From contig NZ_QEVW01000005.1 in the NCBI RefSeq assembly GCF_003287275.1, forward strand, positions 248,001-312,000: DNA of 64,000 nucleotides. Direction: 5' to 3'. Source of the stretch: Paenibacillus taichungensis (lineage in GTDB: Bacteria; Bacillota; Bacilli; Paenibacillales; Paenibacillaceae). Shown one piece after another: positions 63,416-64,000 of this stretch. How positions within the stretch are numbered: the stretch's first letter is position 1; every line of letters begins with the position of its first letter. The notes below the pieces were generated by a model. It did not search any database and was not told the DNA's origin. It worked only from the letters and a program-made list of their open reading frames with translations. The position numbers and the translations under genes are program-made.

Positions 63416-64000
63416 TTAACCTCCTAAAGAACTTGATTTCGGCATCTTTGGAACTGCGGATAATAGCTCTCGGCTATATGCCGTTTCAGGTCGAGTGAAG
63501 AATTGATCTTTGGGGCTAATCTCCACAAGCTGACCCTGCCGCATGACTGCTACCGTATCACTAATCGCATGGATAACTCCAAGATCATGAGAAATGAACA
63601 GTAGCGTAAGATTAAGTTCCCTCTTAAGTGAATTGAACAGATCGAGCACACTCCGCTGCACGGAAACATCCAGTGCACTTGTCGGCTCATCCGCAATTAG
63701 CAGACTCGGCTCTACGCTTAATGCACGTGCAATGGCGATCCGTTGGCGCTGACCGCCGGAGAATTCATGGGGATACTTGTCCAGTGCCCTGCTTTCCAAC
63801 TGAACACGGGCCAGGATCTCTCTCGATCTTTTCTCCACCTGTGCATGGTCTACAATGCGATGAAACAACAGCGCTTCAGCAAGAATCTGCCGAATGGAAT
63901 GTTTGGGATTCAGTGAAGCATCCGGATTTTGGAAGATCATCTGTATGCTTTTATACTGCTCACGACTTCTCTTCTTCTTTAATTGCTGATCCCCCAGCGA
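63416..64000 (-). CDS. Oligopeptide/dipeptide ABC transporter ATP-binding protein (partial)
   Basis: The C-terminal 194 aa of an OppF/DppF-type ATPase; the 5' end lies beyond the right window edge, as the frame stays open to base 64000. Q-loop MIFQNPDASLNP, signature FSGGQRQRIAIARAL, Walker B LLIADEPTSALD and switch His FISHD are all present, and AYSRELLSAVP is the typical OppF/DppF tail. Walker A is outside the window. It energises uptake of peptides, opines or nickel-type ligands. It is one nucleotide from the aminotransferase gene and clearly in operon with it. Confidence 0.9.
   Translation of the reverse strand, partial: SLGDQQLKKKRSREQYKSIQMIFQNPDASLNPKHSIRQILAEALLFHRIVDHAQVEKRSREILARVQLESRALDKYPHEFSGGQRQRIAIARALSVEPSLLIADEPTSALDVSVQRSVLDLFNSLKRELNLTLLFISHDLGVIHAISDTVAVMRQGQLVEISPKDQFFTRPETAYSRELLSAVPKMPKSSSLGG

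Noticed and set aside
1..64000. tRNA, rRNA, insertion sequences, prophage genes
   Set aside because: No cloverleaf, transposase, integrase or phage structural gene was seen on either strand.

Overview
The window looks like a chromosomal segment of a spore-forming, low-to-mid GC Bacillales bacterium, most likely Paenibacillus. This rests on gene content (DesK/DesR-controlled desaturase, YjcZ-type small sporulation protein, giant DUF11-repeat surface protein, GlgC/GlgD pair, YolD-like and UPF0173 proteins) and on strong AGGAGG ribosome sites. I see no tRNA, rRNA, transposase, prophage or CRISPR array. The species name is inference.

Layout. 0.3-3.3 kb: membrane-fluidity module des-desK-desR with a DesR-type operator. 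3.4-8 kb: lipoprotein, polysaccharide deacetylase, ferritin, amino-acid exporter and two small genes, one (yjcZ-like) only 39 aa. 8.1-16.5 kb: DUF11-repeat surface proteins in two overlapping frames that appear to interrupt one repeat. 16.7-20.2 kb: two membrane GGDEF proteins flanking an unknown gene. 20.5-26.4 kb: complete mrp Na+/H+ antiporter operon with mrpA and mrpB fused. 26.5-28.8 kb: two carbohydrate esterases. 29-32.5 kb: type III polyketide synthase plus MMPL exporter. 32.7-45.2 kb: a mosaic of single genes (flavin reductase-like, Fur-controlled siderophore-binding protein, efflux pumps, small alarmone synthetase, hydrolases, LysR/O-methyltransferase pair, AbrB-type permease). 45.4-53.6 kb: trehalose uptake and hydrolysis (EIIBCA, TreA), dicarboxylate symporter, UPF0173 hydrolase and a second GH13 glucosidase. 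53.7-55.5 kb: VanZ-like gene, a decayed ORF and a GC-rich CPBP protease that looks acquired. 55.6-60.7 kb: glycogen genes glgC-glgD-glgP. 61.2-64 kb: operon of amidohydrolase, class V aminotransferase and an oligopeptide ABC ATPase cut by the window edge.

Most notable. (1) A 300-nt segment between glgD and glgP is closed by a perfect 16-bp plus 7-bp long-range inverted repeat and contains further strong helices; it ends just upstream of the glgP ribosome site and may be an undescribed regulatory RNA or a small IR-bounded element. (2) The DUF11 gene is split inside its 15th repeat at a G5 tract. (3) desK, the DUF11 gene and the second GH13 gene have an ideal ribosome site placed over ATT/ATC rather than ATG/GTG/TTG. 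(4) A type III PKS is paired with an MMPL exporter.
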